Shown: positions 34,244 to 45,569, counted from the first letter of the stretch. The stretch is 64,000 nt of DNA from Pictodentalium vernedei (GCA_031216915.1 CM062289.1:393974674-394038673); one strand, 5' to 3'. The notes: a model not told the origin generated them from the letters alone. Made by a program: numbers and translations.

Positions 34244-34644
34244 TTAATAATGATCAATTTAGCCATCAGCTGTGATTTGTATTGGTCTATATGGGAGTGT
34301 CCGTTTAGCCGAAGGTTCGCTTCCAATTATGGAAATACTTCCGACCAACTGGAACTGAAGATATATTTTTTCCGTTCCGTTAATAGTGCACATGCTTATA
34401 AACTTAACCCAGTGCCGGAGCTAGGATTCTCAAATGAACGGTGCCTAAGCAATATTCAGGGGGCACTGCATGGCATGTCCTAGGTATGTCGCAATGCTCG
34501 AATGGCCGAGTGGGTGGTGGATCTGGGAATGCCACTACCTAGAGTGAGGATCCGGAGGCCCTCCCCCGGAAAAATTTTTAAAAATCTGTGCTCTGAGGGT
34601 GAATCTGGAGGTAATTGTCTGTGCCAGGCATAAACATTTCCCAA

Positions 34645-35011
34645 TTATTTAGTTATTTATTGGTGTTTAAGGTCAGATACTTATGCACAATGGCTAATCG
34701 TGACCGTGACAGATTTACGGGTGGAGGAAGCCGGAGTACCCGGAGGGAACCACCAAGTATTGACAAGCAACTGTCAGCTCCTCAACATTCTATGTACAGG
34801 CTCCGCTCAAGCAGGGGTACAGCGGTTGAGGACATGCGTACCATCGACATGCAGTACGCCCTAGTACACGGCATCATCGTGTCCACATGTAGGCAACCGG
34901 GATAAAGTGCCTTGCCCAATGACACAACGCGGGTCGTCCCGAATGGGGATCGAACTCGTGACCTCTAGCACAGAAGTCCAATGGTCTACCACTGAGCCAC
35001 CGCGCTCCCAG
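34645..35011 (-). mobile_element. tRNA-headed SINE with a different head
   Basis: The head reads GGGAGCGCGGTGGCTCAGTG then a box B of GAGTTCGATCCCCATTCGG. It has a well-kept anticodon-arm-like CTTCTGTGCTAGAG. The body matches the others. It could be mistaken for a tRNA gene, but the acceptor stem does not close. Confidence 0.85.
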
Positions 35012-35016
35012 GGCGC

Positions 35017-35037
35017 GGGGGGTGGGGGGGGGGGGGG
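35017..35037. repeat. G-rich run
   Basis: GGGGGG T then a run of 14 G, adjacent to the SINE head. Confidence 0.8.
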
Positions 35038-35047
35038 TATAAACTAG

Positions 35048-35135
35048 GATTTCAATCAATTCAATCGTGTTTGGCAGAGCTCATTGAGCTCTGTCAAACA
35101 AACGAATTGGTTAAATTCCTAGTTGCATTGCGACA
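35048..35135. mobile_element. family D MITE, partial
   Basis: The hairpin GTTTGGCAGAGCTCATT / GAGCTCTGTCAAACA and the right flank AATTCCTAGTTGCATT are present; both termini are lost. Confidence 0.7.
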
Positions 35136-35203
35136 AAAATTTGCTTTTTAAAACTTGAATTTTTCCGAATCCGGGTCCATAAAGGACCAAATTCTAATTC
35201 TGA

Positions 35204-35835
35204 AGTACAAACTGAAAATGCAGTTGGATAACCCCGAGAAAATATTAAGGTTCATGTTACACTTGTTGGTAAGTCCAACCCTGGTATCATTTTATGGCAA
35301 GCTCTCTGGAAGAGTTTCTCAAGAAATGACGTCAAGTATTGAAATTAAGAACAGGGTAAAATGGGATTCATATTTTTTCTCCTCATTTTTGTTGATTTTG
35401 TTTTATGGTTTTAATTTGGCTTTTTGTGGGGTTTTTTGTGGGGAGGGGGGGGGGGGGGCAGTGAGGAGAGGAGTCTTTTATGTTTAATAAGTTCTGTCAG
35501 TACATTTTATCATCTTCGTTCTCGACATCTTGAGCAGTATGTAATATTATTATTAGTACAAACTGAATATGCAGTCGGATAACCACAAGAAAATAATTTC
35601 TGTTGCATATTGCACTTGTTGATAAGTCCAACCTTGGCGTCATTTCATAGGAAGCTCCCTGGAGAGCTTCTCAAGAAATGACGTCAGGTGTTGAAATCAT
35701 CAACAGGGTAAAATATTATGTTTTCGGCATTTTTGTGTTGTTGTTGTTTTATTGTTTTAATTTGGCTTTTTGTGGGGTTTTTGGGCGGGGTTCTGTCAGT
35801 TCATTTTACCATCTTCGTTCTCAGCATCATCAGTA
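35204..35835. repeat. tandem duplication, about 351-bp and 281-bp units
   Basis: Both units contain AGTACAAACTGAAWATGCAG, AAGAAATGACGTCARGTRTT, TTTTAATTTGGCTTTTTGTG and CATTTTAYCATCTTCGTTCT in order. Unit 1 has an extra G run at about 35440-35457. Confidence 0.8.
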
Positions 35836-36604
35836 ACATGTAAAATTTTCTCTGTCATGCATCAAGTAAAATTAGCCATTCAGATGTGATAAAACGATTA
35901 TTTTACGGGTTCATTTAAATCCAAGGAGCAAAAAGTATATTTTTAGTCATTGAATGGCGTATCTTATGTTTTCAACAAAGCCAGTTAAAACTTTTCGTTG
36001 GTTTTTAACTTTGGGGTGAATTCCATTGATGGATTGCACAGCATCCAGACTGAGTAGAAAAACATAAAAATGACTAGTTTGGATGAATTATGTTACAATT
36101 TCATCTTATTTCCAAAGCAGGAAAAAAAATTAACTGTAACGACAGAGATCAAACACTCCAGAAATTGCATGTGCATTTTATTCAGATGAAGTTTCTATAT
36201 GCATATTAAAATAATCATCTTAAATTGAAAATCAATTTTATTCAATAAGTACAGCTATTCATTTTCATTCGCTAATATTTTTGGTATCCGGTATCGGCGA
36301 TTATTGCAAAAAACACGCCATAGCTTGTAAATTATCATTTTGGTTTTATTCATAGATTTACGTTATTAAAGCAAGTACTTCCCTAGGACGTAATTACCAA
36401 ACATGAATTCGACGTTAGAGACAATGATGGCATAGAATTACTTACGTATATTCAATTCAATCGGCTCACATGAGGATACAAAAATGAAATACCTAGATTA
36501 CCATAAGACTTTTTTAAAAGATGGGTTGGTGGAGAGGAATTTGTTTTTTATTACTTATTCTCAGGAATCAAAAACGTTGACCAAGAAAGGTCGCTCCCCG
36601 TATG
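35836..36604. other. unassigned AT-rich intronic sequence
   Basis: No feature recognised. Confidence 0.4.
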
Positions 36605-37358
36605 CATATATAGAGGATATGAAATGAGTGTTTTTCTCATATGATATTTATGAAACGAGTCTAAGAATTTTCCGTTTGGGCGAGCCTCTGGCGAGCCCCA
36701 AACGGAAAATTCGGACGAGTTTCATAAATATCACATGCGAAAAGCACTTATTTCATATTCTATTTATCATATGACACACATATGCACAAATTAACGACTT
36801 GGTATGACTTTTTAACCCTTACCTAACGTGTGTTGCAGACGACACTTGGAAAAAACATCATCATAATTATAACTAAAAATTTTCATTTTTTGCTTCCAAA
36901 ACATAGGTTATGACTCCTCATTGGAACGAGCGCGATGCGCTCGTTCCAATGAGGGGTCATAACTTATGTTTTGAAAGCAAAAAATTAAAAAATTTTGTAT
37001 ATAGCACTGGCCTTTTTGTTCGTTATGTTAGGTAAAGGGTTAATGCAATATAACCCAACCTAACAGGGCAGATAAAGATAAAGTAAATTCTCCCTACTCA
37101 AATTATGCAAATTTGACCCAGTTGTATTTTGTTCAGCCAATCAAACTGTTCATATTTGAAATTGACCAATGAAATCTTTCAACCACAATTATGCAAATTA
37201 TGAAAATATGGCCCAGTTGTATTTTGTTCAGCCAATCAAATTGTCTAGTTTTGAAATTGACCAATGAAATCGACGGAAGGCTTTATTTATCACTGATTAA
37301 TATGAAAGCAAAATATCAAATGTTTTAAAGTGAACAAAACGGGCGAGTCATATGATAA
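36605..37358. mobile_element. family L composite unit, copy 2
   Basis: Same order as copy 1: palindrome with a loop GCGAGCCTCTGGCGAGCC, nested family B MITE, tandem 85-bp repeats, TCATATGATAA end. Confidence 0.82.
36816..37039. mobile_element. family B MITE inside L copy 2
   Basis: TTAA both sides. The hairpin centre GAGCGCGATGCGCTC differs from the usual GAGCTC on both arms and stays paired. Confidence 0.9.
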
Positions 37359-37494
37359 ACATGTTTTATCAAAAAACTTCAATGCACCGTGGGTGTTATG
37401 TCCATTGGTGGAGAGAGTACAAAGAATAGAAGACAAAAACATGAGCGCACGCGTCTGACTCTAACATCATTTTACAACTGAAGACCAGCAATAA

Positions 37495-37975
37495 TAGCCA
37501 TGTAAAAATCAACAGCCCTATTTTGTTACTGTGGGTTTGTTCCATTATAGACCATTGGAAAGTACCCGTAGGCTCTCTCCAATGATCTACAAAAGTACAA
37601 ATCAAATGGGTACATTATGTATACTGAAGGTGAGGTAGCCCTTATGCAGTACGTCAACAAAAAATAGACGTAAAAAGTCAACTTCCCCAGCCCTATTTTG
37701 TCACTGTGGGCTTGATAACAAAAATCAACAACTCCCCTAGCCCTGTTTTGTTACTGTGGGGTTTGGTTCACTATAAATCATCGAAAGTGCCCGCGGGCTC
37801 TCTCCAATGATCTGCAATAGTACAAATCAAATGAGTAAATTATTTATTCTGAAGGTAAGGTCGCCATCATGCAGTAAGACAACAATCGCTTTATAAAAAT
37901 TCAACAACTCCCCCAGCCCTATTTTGTTACTGTGTGTTTGTTCTATTATGGATCATTGGAATATCATATACGTAC
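37495..37975. repeat. tandem repeat array
   Basis: AGCCCTATTTTGTTACTGTG recurs four times (about 37514, 37689, 37739, 37916). Two full units also share CATTGGAAAGTACCCGTAGG-like and GGCTCTCTCCAATGATCT, which pair as a hairpin within each unit. Confidence 0.8.
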
Positions 37976-38070
37976 GCATTAAGTGATAGCATGCTAAATG
38001 CTAAGTTTCTTTTCAACCATATTTTATTTCGAAATCAAAATGGTTTGGTGAACAGGCTAAACCTATTTAA

Positions 38071-38310
38071 CCCTTTGAACCCTCGTTTCCTGGAATGGTA
38101 TCGACTTTGTGTACACTCACAGTGGGATGGGTCAGTCCAATATCAATATACAGGGAGGATAAAATAATAATTGCAGTCTGCAGCGCTCAGGCTGCAGACT
38201 GCAGTTATTATTTTATCTCCAATGCCCCGTGTATCGGCATCTTATGATAAAACAAAAATGGGACGACATTACGCCTTGGATAGAAAAATCTGTCCTGCCA
38301 GCTCAAAGGG
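38071..38310. mobile_element. family M MITE
   Basis: TTAA on both sides (38067-38070, 38311-38314). Ends CCCTTTGAACCC and AGCTCAAAGGG. Central hairpin GATAAAATAATAATTGCAGT / CTGCAGTTATTATTTTATC. Length 240 bp, close to families A, B and K. Confidence 0.88.
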
Positions 38311-38314
38311 TTAA

Positions 38315-38982
38315 AAAACCTCACCGTTACCTTATAGAACAAATGAACAGATACTCAAACAGATATTGAAGAAGACGAAGAAGACTCGTCGTGATCTGCC
38401 CTTAGAACCCGGAACTCGACTCGGATACATATTTTGTATATCCACATAATGGTAATAATCTCTATATATTAGTCTCACGCCTCAATATAGGAATTGTATT
38501 TTGCTCTCAACCAATTGAAACATTTTTTTCCACCTCGCTCTCGACACCAATTCACTCAGTATCCTCATAATACCAACTTGTTTATAGGTAAGGTAGGATT
38601 TGGTCACCAGTGTTTGCAGCGGACGTCCTCTAATAGGGCGACACGGCTATGAATGATCGACTATACTAAATTTTGCCACCGTGTTACGATCGCGACTAGC
38701 CATTGCGCTGAGTTTTTTTGCTCTAGCACAAAACTGTGCACAATGACTTGTTGAGATGGAGATCGCATCATGGGGATTCAGTTTAGCAGGCTAATGTGAC
38801 TTCACACCTGAGCTGTAGTGATGATGAACTGTGATGCAGTAATGACCTCAATATCATCCATAATAATGAAGTAAATTATCTAAATAAACCAGAAGGGTGT
38901 CACCCAATCTACACCCCCACATTAGTTACGTTCCGATTACATATAACTATCACAGCTTATCAATGCAACAAATTAACGATAC
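38315..38982. other. unassigned intronic sequence
   Basis: No feature recognised. Confidence 0.4.
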
Positions 38983-39076
38983 CTGTTTATTGGAGGAACT
39001 ACTCTGGCTTCTGTGAGGACTGTTAAAAATACACTGCACACTATCGCAGCACTTAATAATTGTGTCTGTATCATTC
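38983..39076 (-). CDS. signal-peptide exon A of a putative secreted peptide precursor
   Basis: 94 bp between an acceptor (ATTTTTGCAG before 39076) and donor GTATCG (from 38982). The ATG at 39074-39072 follows two 5' UTR bases, so a further upstream non-coding exon is implied. It encodes 30 residues, starting MIQTQLLSAAIVCSVFLTVL then TEARVVPPIN, a short charged-free start, a hydrophobic core and a likely cleavage after TEA. The donor leaves phase 2; joined to exon B this gives an arginine and then LKR, a dibasic site. Frame continuity across 9.5 kb supports the join but is not proof. The product would be a small secreted precursor. Confidence 0.62.
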
Positions 39077-39304
39077 CTGCAAAAATATATAAAAGGTATT
39101 ATACAATCAGACATACATAATTCAGAAAATGTCAGTTGTAAAATTTGAAATCCCCTGAAGCTGAAGGTATACATAACTGGTTTACGAAAGGGCCATTGCA
39201 ATTTTCCGATACGCGGTGGAGTTAACTAGATTAAAGTCAAAAAGCTGTTAAACTTAATTCAAAATGATGGCTAAATATATCGCCAAAGAGAGCACAATTT
39301 TTAA

Positions 39305-39545
39305 CCCTTTACCCAACGCAGACGATATCAAAATTTATTATTTTAAATACCATTTTTTTAAATTTTTCAAAACATTTCAACAAAACCATATCATGTGACC
39401 CCTCATTGGAACGAGCTCACTGAGCTCGTTCCAATGAGGGGTCACATGATATGGTTTTGTTGAAATATTTTGAAAAATTTAATTTTTTCAACTGCTCAAT
39501 TTGCATATTACGCGGGCGGATGCGGGCGATTCGTTAGGTAAAGGG
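39305..39545. mobile_element. family A MITE, intact, reverse orientation
   Basis: TTAA on both sides (39301-39304, 39546-39549). Ends CCCTTTACCCAACGCAGACG and GGCGATTCGTTAGGTAAAG. Perfect hairpin. Confidence 0.94.
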
Positions 39546-40202
39546 TTAACATTTCGCATTTTAAACATGAGCAATCTTTCGTTCTGAATTCCAAATAGCC
39601 TGTGTTAAGGTGCTATAACTTAATATATAAAATATGTGTAGTTGTGTGTGCTGCATGCTCTGCTTGTGTTGCATGCGTATGTACGCGTTCGTGAATGTGT
39701 GTCTGTGTCTGTGTTTGTATGTTATACCTCGAAAGGTGGGATAAAGCTGACATCGCTCCTTGACTGCAACAAGGCGCCATCTGAAATGCTTTAGCATAGC
39801 AAGTGGCGTCATATAGCCCTCAAGGGACAATAGGGGGTGTCCACAAGCACAATGAGAAGCACTGGGGAATTGCAGACAGAATGGGAATCCAAATGCGCAC
39901 AAAAGTCATCCATTGCGTTAGTGTTCTTGTGCGTATCAAAGTCGCAGCAAATTGGAGTTGCCTCCCTTGTTGATTTCGATATTGGCTTCAAAGACCGAAG
40001 TTAGTCTCAATCCCTTTCGAAAAAACATCTAGTGGCGCGGTGTACCATAATATTACTCCAACATGTCCTGTTACTCCCGGTAATTTTGAAACAATACCAT
40101 GGTAACTAAGGTACTTTTTGTGAGGGTATACGCGGTTTTGTCCTCTCCATGCAGTTAAATTACACAAAACTGTTCATATTGTTTCTGCTGTCTATGTTTA
40201 TA
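39546..40202. other. unassigned sequence
   Basis: A GT-rich low-complexity part at about 39640-39720; otherwise nothing recognised. Confidence 0.4.
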
Positions 40203-40757
40203 TATCATTATTGGAGTTTAACCCTTTATCTAACATGAAAAGCAGACGACACTTGCAAAAAAATTCTGCAATAACTAATGTTTTTCATTTTTTGTCTCAA
40301 AAACTTAGGTTATGACCCCTCATTGGAACGAGCTCGGCGAGCTCGTTCCAAAGAGGGGTCATAACCTATGTTTTTGAGACAAAAAATGAAAAAAATAATG
40401 AAAATTAATTGGCGATTTTTGTGAATAGCGCTGGCCAGTTTTTTTCCGTTATGTTGGATAAAGGGTTAACGACACTTTCGCCAGCAAAGACTCACCTCGT
40501 CTCGGAAAGTTTTACGAGTGGAGGAAGCCGGTGTGTATCCGGAGAGAACCACCGAGCAGCGGCGAGCAACATTCAGTCTTACCAACGGTGCACCATCGAC
40601 GCGCAGAGGGCCTTAGTACACACCACCATCGTGCCCCAACATGGGCAATCGGGATTAAGTGCCTTGCCTAAGTATATAAAGCAGTTATCCCCAGAGATCG
40701 AACCGTGTACATTTCAGTTTGAAGTCAATCCGCAACAACTGAGCCACTGTGCTCCCC
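40203..40757 (-). mobile_element. SINE split by a family B MITE
   Basis: The tail side TTATTGGAGTTTAA and the body CGACACTTTCGCCAGC are separated by the MITE. The head at the right end is the decayed GTTGCGGATTGACTTCAAAC form. Confidence 0.82.
40222..40465. mobile_element. family B MITE inside a SINE
   Basis: TTAA both sides (40218-40221, 40466-40469); ends CCCTTTATCTAACATG and TTATGTTGGATAAAGGG. The T at position 8 of the usual CCCTTTACC is changed at both ends. Confidence 0.93.
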
Positions 40758-40956
40758 TGTTGTCCATGTACTAACGGTAAAGTGCTCAATAATCTATCAG
40801 TCATTCATTAATTCATCTGGCCACTGGAATGCAGTTATTGAAAATGCCATTTTTTAATCTTTCACGTGGAAACCTCAGTAATATCATTTGCCTACTCGTA
40901 CCACTTAATTGCTGCGTGAATTATGGTTTAATATATTCCTGGTTTTCTATCGTAAC

Positions 40957-41487
40957 GGGAACGGGAATGAAATTACACCCAGAACCGGCAACCGGGAAAT
41001 GTCCCAGATAATATCAACTAAATTTACGAGAGTAACAAGACGCATTTATTTTCCTGAAAATGAACATATGTTATTGGCAATTCGCCATCTCCATACGGAA
41101 AAGTTCTTTTCCTAAGAGAAGTGTGAAAATCCAAACCCGCTCCCAACTCGGCTTCATTTTAAGAATCGCTAGCTTTATCACTACTACCACCCTCCCCCCA
41201 ACGAGTGAAAGTCTTTCTTTTGAAGAAAGGAGTCCTCCGGAATTGATCGAGAACTACAGCGATTTGGTGAAAAGGGTTCTCCAGGAAGCAGGATTCTAAA
41301 AAGTTCAAGCGTGGAAGGTGGAAAGGATGACGAAATCTTACAAAGCTACGTTGGGGCAGTTTTTCAATTTAGAAAACTTCAGTTCAACACGCAAATAGTG
41401 TCACGTTTGATTCCCGGTTCCGTACTATAGATTTCCCGGGTATCGTGACCAGCTTTCGGAACCGGGAACCCGGGAATTCTCGTTCCC
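40957..41487. mobile_element. possible non-autonomous DNA element
   Basis: Bounded by inverted GGGAACGGGAAT and ATTCTCGTTCCC, with subterminal ACCGGCAACCGGGAAAT and TTTCCCGGGTATCG, GGAACCGGGAACCCGGGAA. No clear target duplication. An open frame inside (41060-41299) ends ENYSDLVKRVLQEAGF and may be a remnant exon of a former transposase or chance. Confidence 0.5.
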
Positions 41488-42130
41488 AGGATTAAATCAC
41501 AGCATGAATGCGACGAAACAAAACCCAATACATACCCTTCGACTTAATTGGCGTCGCCAAATGTTATTTTAAAAATGATTCCCACTGTTTTCAATTTAAG
41601 TTAACTTTCCAATGAAAAATAATAAATTGTACAACACTTGTCTAAGTCGTTCAGTGACAATAGTGCCCGATATGATGAATTGTTTATAATACTCTGATGG
41701 TAGCCATTTCATGTGGTTTCATGTCACTAAGCTTTATAGTTTAAGAAGATTACGGATATGAGACATACATTCACTAAAGCTGACACCGTTGTACAATAAT
41801 ACCTGTGCATAATAATACGGGTATCCGTTCCCAAATCGGTTTACATTATCCTTAAATTTACAACACAAAACCGTGACTGGGATACTGAACATCGCCTGGA
41901 TAATAACGAACCGCAGTTTTCCTCTTTGATGAAGAAAAATATTCGATTTATTTTTATTTTTCAGTTTAATGCCAATCTTTTTTATCACGGACGTTTACGG
42001 CTGTTTAGCCCTCGAAGCACGCACACGTGGTTTCTTTCCCCCACGCATTCAGATGGCTGTGACAGGTACTATCAGTGGAGGAGAAAGAGGTATACTTCCT
42101 GCTCACCACCTCTCTCTCCGAATGTAGACA
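41488..42130. other. unassigned sequence
   Basis: No feature recognised. Confidence 0.35.
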
Positions 42131-42284
42131 CACATTCTCCAGTACACGTAAGTCAAGCATATGTTTCGATGCAATGATACAGATATGGATGCCATTGGCT
42201 GAGAGAGCTGGTTCCAATGTCATCCATATTTGTATCATTGCGTAAAAAATGTGTTTGGCTTAGCCGCTTACTGGAGAATGTTTA
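42131..42284. repeat. imperfect 154-bp palindrome
   Basis: CATTCTCCAGTA..., ATGCAATGATACAGATATGG and ATGCCATTGG pair with CCAATGTCATCCATATTTGT..., TTACTGGAGAATG. Confidence 0.75.
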
Positions 42285-42639
42285 GCTTACTGGAGAATAT
42301 ATACAGCTATAAGCACAGTCAGTGCCGCCGAGAGAAAATACGGCCCCCGGGGTGATCAATTAGATGGTACCACCTGGGTCCCCTTGTTTCAAACCCAACT
42401 TACCAAGGACCCATGAAAATATTCACCCTTCCCAACGACCGATATCTATTATGACTCAATTGCCTCTCAAAGACTAGATTGGGTTACACAAGAGAACGGT
42501 AAGAAGGGATATATATAACTGACCAGGAATATCGAAGCGGGACGTCTATATAACCGAATTACAGAACAGCATATTGTGGGCGGATCAACCCACGATACAT
42601 CTAACTTAGACAGTTCTTGAAAGGAATATATGCTTACTA

Positions 42640-42830
42640 GTGAATTCGGGGGCCCGCGGCCCGCCTGTCGATTCACACACACTGGGCATTGAAAAAAGCT
42701 CGCAAACTATCTGTCTCGGGTGGCGTGGCTTCGTCCTCGCGGGCTCCCCGGACCGCCGGGCCCCGGGGTTACTACCCTGGCTATCCCCTCCCCCCCCCCC
42801 CTCTCGACGGCCCTGGGCACAGTGCTGCAG
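42640..42830. other. GC-rich island of unknown origin
   Basis: GC-rich stretch with GGACCGCCGGGCCCCGGGG and a C run, unlike its surroundings. CAGGGTAG occurs on the minus strand at both 42779 and 42962, so it may be part of an old hAT-like element ending near 42963. Confidence 0.35.
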
Positions 42831-43327
42831 TTTTTTTAATTCATGCATGCACATTCAATGACCTTTGGAGTTTATGGGTGATGTTTAAGGATTTTCAAGG
42901 CCTTGGTAAGCAAGTTTGGAATTCAAGGACTTTCAAGGATTTCAAGGCCCCGCGGCTACCCTGCGCACATTGTCGCGTGGAATCAAAGGAAGGAGTTACA
43001 ACGTTCCATAAAAATTATCATACGTATCTAGGCGAGATGTCATTCTGGACAAACAGATTAGATCAAATAGCATGGGGCATTTATCTTCAACCGAGCAATG
43101 CAAGACTGAAACACATTAACACTTTATCTCATACAGCGTTATTGACGAACTAATAAATATTTTTCACTAAATTACTAAAAAGAATAAATTTTTGTACTAA
43201 ATTATAGACTTTGGCGTTTCATTGCAACACGCTTGACCACAAGATGATCCCTGACTTATTTCGTCATGAAAAGCAATTTTCGATAAATTTATCGCCTTTG
43301 AAATTATTTGACGCGCGAGGAACTTCC

Positions 43328-43637
43328 AGGCAACCGCGTTGTGTCCTTGGGCAAGACACTTCACCCCGATTGCCTACATGGGGGCACGATGACGCTGTGT
43401 ACTGAGGCGTACTGCACGTCGATGGTGCGCATGTCTTCAACCAATCTAACCCTGCCTGTGCTGCGGTGCAGAGTTCAGAGTTACGATGTTGGAGAGCTGA
43501 CAGTTGCTCGTCGTTGCTCGGGGGTTCTCTCCGGGTACTCCGGCTTCCTCCACCCGTAAAACTGTCCCGGTCATGATTAGCCATTGTGCATAAATATGTG
43601 ACCTTAAACACCAATAAATAAATAAATAAATAAATAG
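43328..43637 (+). mobile_element. SINE, 5'-truncated
   Basis: Begins in the body at CAACCGCGTTGTGTCCTTGG, lacks the promoter head, and ends in ACACCAATAAATAAATAAAT. Confidence 0.87.
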
Positions 43638-43752
43638 GAACGTCCAATTTACAAGCAAGTAATTGTTGAGAAAACACCTATGTCCTATAACACCCGTGGA
43701 AAATAAAGCTAAGTTTTCTTCTGTTATTTTTAATATACGAAAACAACAGACA

Positions 43753-43770
43753 CCCCCCCCCCCCCCCCCC
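43753..43770. repeat. poly-C run
   Basis: About 18 consecutive C. Confidence 0.85.
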
Positions 43771-43939
43771 TACTAAGTATTACGCCTACCAACACTAAGT
43801 GTCCACTTTGACTCATTGTTTAGCGAATGTGCTTTTACAGTAATCGGTAAGTTTTTATTCTTGTCAGGAAGGAAATCTCACCTCATAGACTTTTATATTA
43901 ATGGAAGGGACAGTGCCTATATTTTATCTGATAACCATA

Positions 43940-43993
43940 GAGTATAACAACCGTTGTATATACTTGAAGTATATATACAGCGGGTGTTGTATA
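43940..43993. repeat. AT-rich hairpin
   Basis: ACAACCGTTGTATATACT pairs imperfectly with AGTATATATACAGCGGGTGT. Confidence 0.5.
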
Positions 43994-44620
43994 TAATTAT
44001 AATTTATGCGAACGACCTCTGACCTCTTTCAATTCCATTTTCATTCATTCATTCATGAAACATCGTTATATCACAGGGCAGGTTTTAATTGTACGCTTAT
44101 TGCACTTTGTCAAAATCCTCTGATGGTGTCATTTCTTATTTATTTTGCTTCAATAAAGGCAACCTAAAATTTTGCTTCAAAACATTGTAGAAATTACTTG
44201 AATGTTAATAGTAATTAGTATGCGTCGACTGCGAACTATTTATAGTCAAGGCCTCGATCAAAAGTACTCGCGGAACTGCGCTAATTAAAAGTTCGTCTGC
44301 TCTACCTGAAAAAAAAACACTTCGTAAAAATTGTAAACAAACGCAAAATTATTTGTTATATTGGGACTACAGCATAAAACACGGAAGAAAACTGGAACTA
44401 TGACAAAAAAAGAATAACTCTACTGAAACACCGTTTTGTTACTGTTAATAAAATAGTTGAAATTTATTTATGTTGCAGCGCAGTGACATGATGCAAGAAG
44501 TGCAATCGCACTTTACAATCGCAGTCATCGATTTTGTAATGTAAGGGACACAACTCTATGCGTCTTGTCCTATTTCTTTTGTCTCGTAGACTGGTTTTCT
44601 TTGGAGGCCCGTGGGAAGCA

Positions 44621-44681
44621 TATATAAGTCGGGTAGACGCACGAGATGGGTGTCTGTTTGTTATCAGATAAAAACAATAAA
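44621..44681 (+). promoter_or_regulatory. promoter-like TATATAAG and AATAAA pair, possible LTR remnant
   Basis: TATATAAG (44621-44628) is followed 48 bases later by AATAAA (44676-44681), the spacing seen in retroviral-type LTRs. No matching ends or second LTR are visible, and the sequence then runs into a palindrome. Confidence 0.25.
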
Positions 44682-44820
44682 CATATAGTGTGTTTTTATA
44701 TCTGTGTTGTACAACTCGTTGAAATATGGTTTATTTTTTCTCGGCGAAGCCTCGAAAAAATAAACCATATTTCAACTCGTTGTATAACACAGATATAAAA
44801 ACACACTATATGTTTATTGT
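44674..44820. repeat. 147-bp near-perfect palindrome
   Basis: Arms of about 66 bp (ACAATAAACATATAGTGTGT to TGGTTTATTTTTTC) with loop TCGGCGAAGCCT. The only marked difference is a small block reading AACTCGTTG on both strands' arms instead of its inverse. Confidence 0.88.
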
Positions 44821-44989
44821 CTATATATGTCACGATGTTCACACTGTTGATATAATGAACAGACAAATAGCTACAGAACTCCCCAAAGATGTTGAAAACG
44901 TCGTTTTTTTACTTTTAAATGGGTTTCAGCTTGGCCCCTGGGAACATTCGATTGTTCGAGTCGAATCAACAAATTGAGTCGATCAACAA

Positions 44990-45150
44990 ATTTACCCAAA
45001 AGAACTGGGTTGAGTGAATATGAACCCAATTGGGTTCATATTCACTCGACCCAGTTCATTTTGGTAAATTTTTAACCCAAGCAATTGGGTTCATATTCAC
45101 TCCACCCAGTTGATTTGGGTTAATTTTAACCCAACTGATTTTAGAGTGTA
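44990..45150. repeat. family E element, expanded
   Basis: Three inverted or direct copies of GAGTGAATATGAACCCAATT and CCCAGTTSATTTKGGT-like blocks, ending ACCCAACTGATTTTAGAGTG. Confidence 0.7.
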
Positions 45151-45498
45151 TTAAACTGATGCAAGAACTATGATGGTGAGAGTACATGGACCAGTTTAAA
45201 CATTTAGAGATTTGGACATGAATGTATATAAGGCTGATATTTTTCAGGAAAGGTGTGGGGGTGGGGGGGGGGGCAAGTCCCCGAACCTCCAACGTCCCAT
45301 GACTACTCCACTGATAGTAGTCTTGATAAAGACTTTTTTACGACCATCCTGCTATTCTGTTTATTCAACTCCTGTGTAGCCCAAGTGAATGGGATTACAG
45401 TTATATACATAAAAATAAGAACAATAAAGCTAATATGCAACATGGCCACGGTGGTGAACGTATCAATGCATCCACAAAAACAATAGATGAACAGTTTT

Positions 45499-45500
<2 letters not shown>
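45151..45500. other. unassigned sequence
   Basis: A G-run near 45259-45271; nothing else recognised. Confidence 0.4.

Positions 45501-45559
<59 letters not shown>
45501..45559. repeat. (CT)n microsatellite
   Basis: Uninterrupted CT dinucleotides for 59 bases. Confidence 0.97.

Positions 45560-45569
<10 letters not shown>

Noticed and set aside
34900..35011. A tRNA gene
   Set aside because: Boxes A and B are present, but the acceptor stem does not close and the sequence runs on into the SINE body.
42689..43153. 154-codon frame across the GC-rich segment
   Set aside because: Long because of low stop density in GC-rich DNA; sequence is low in complexity.
44621..44681. Solo LTR
   Set aside because: TATA and AATAAA spacing fits, but TG...CA ends, duplication and a partner copy are not found; kept only as a low-confidence regulatory note.
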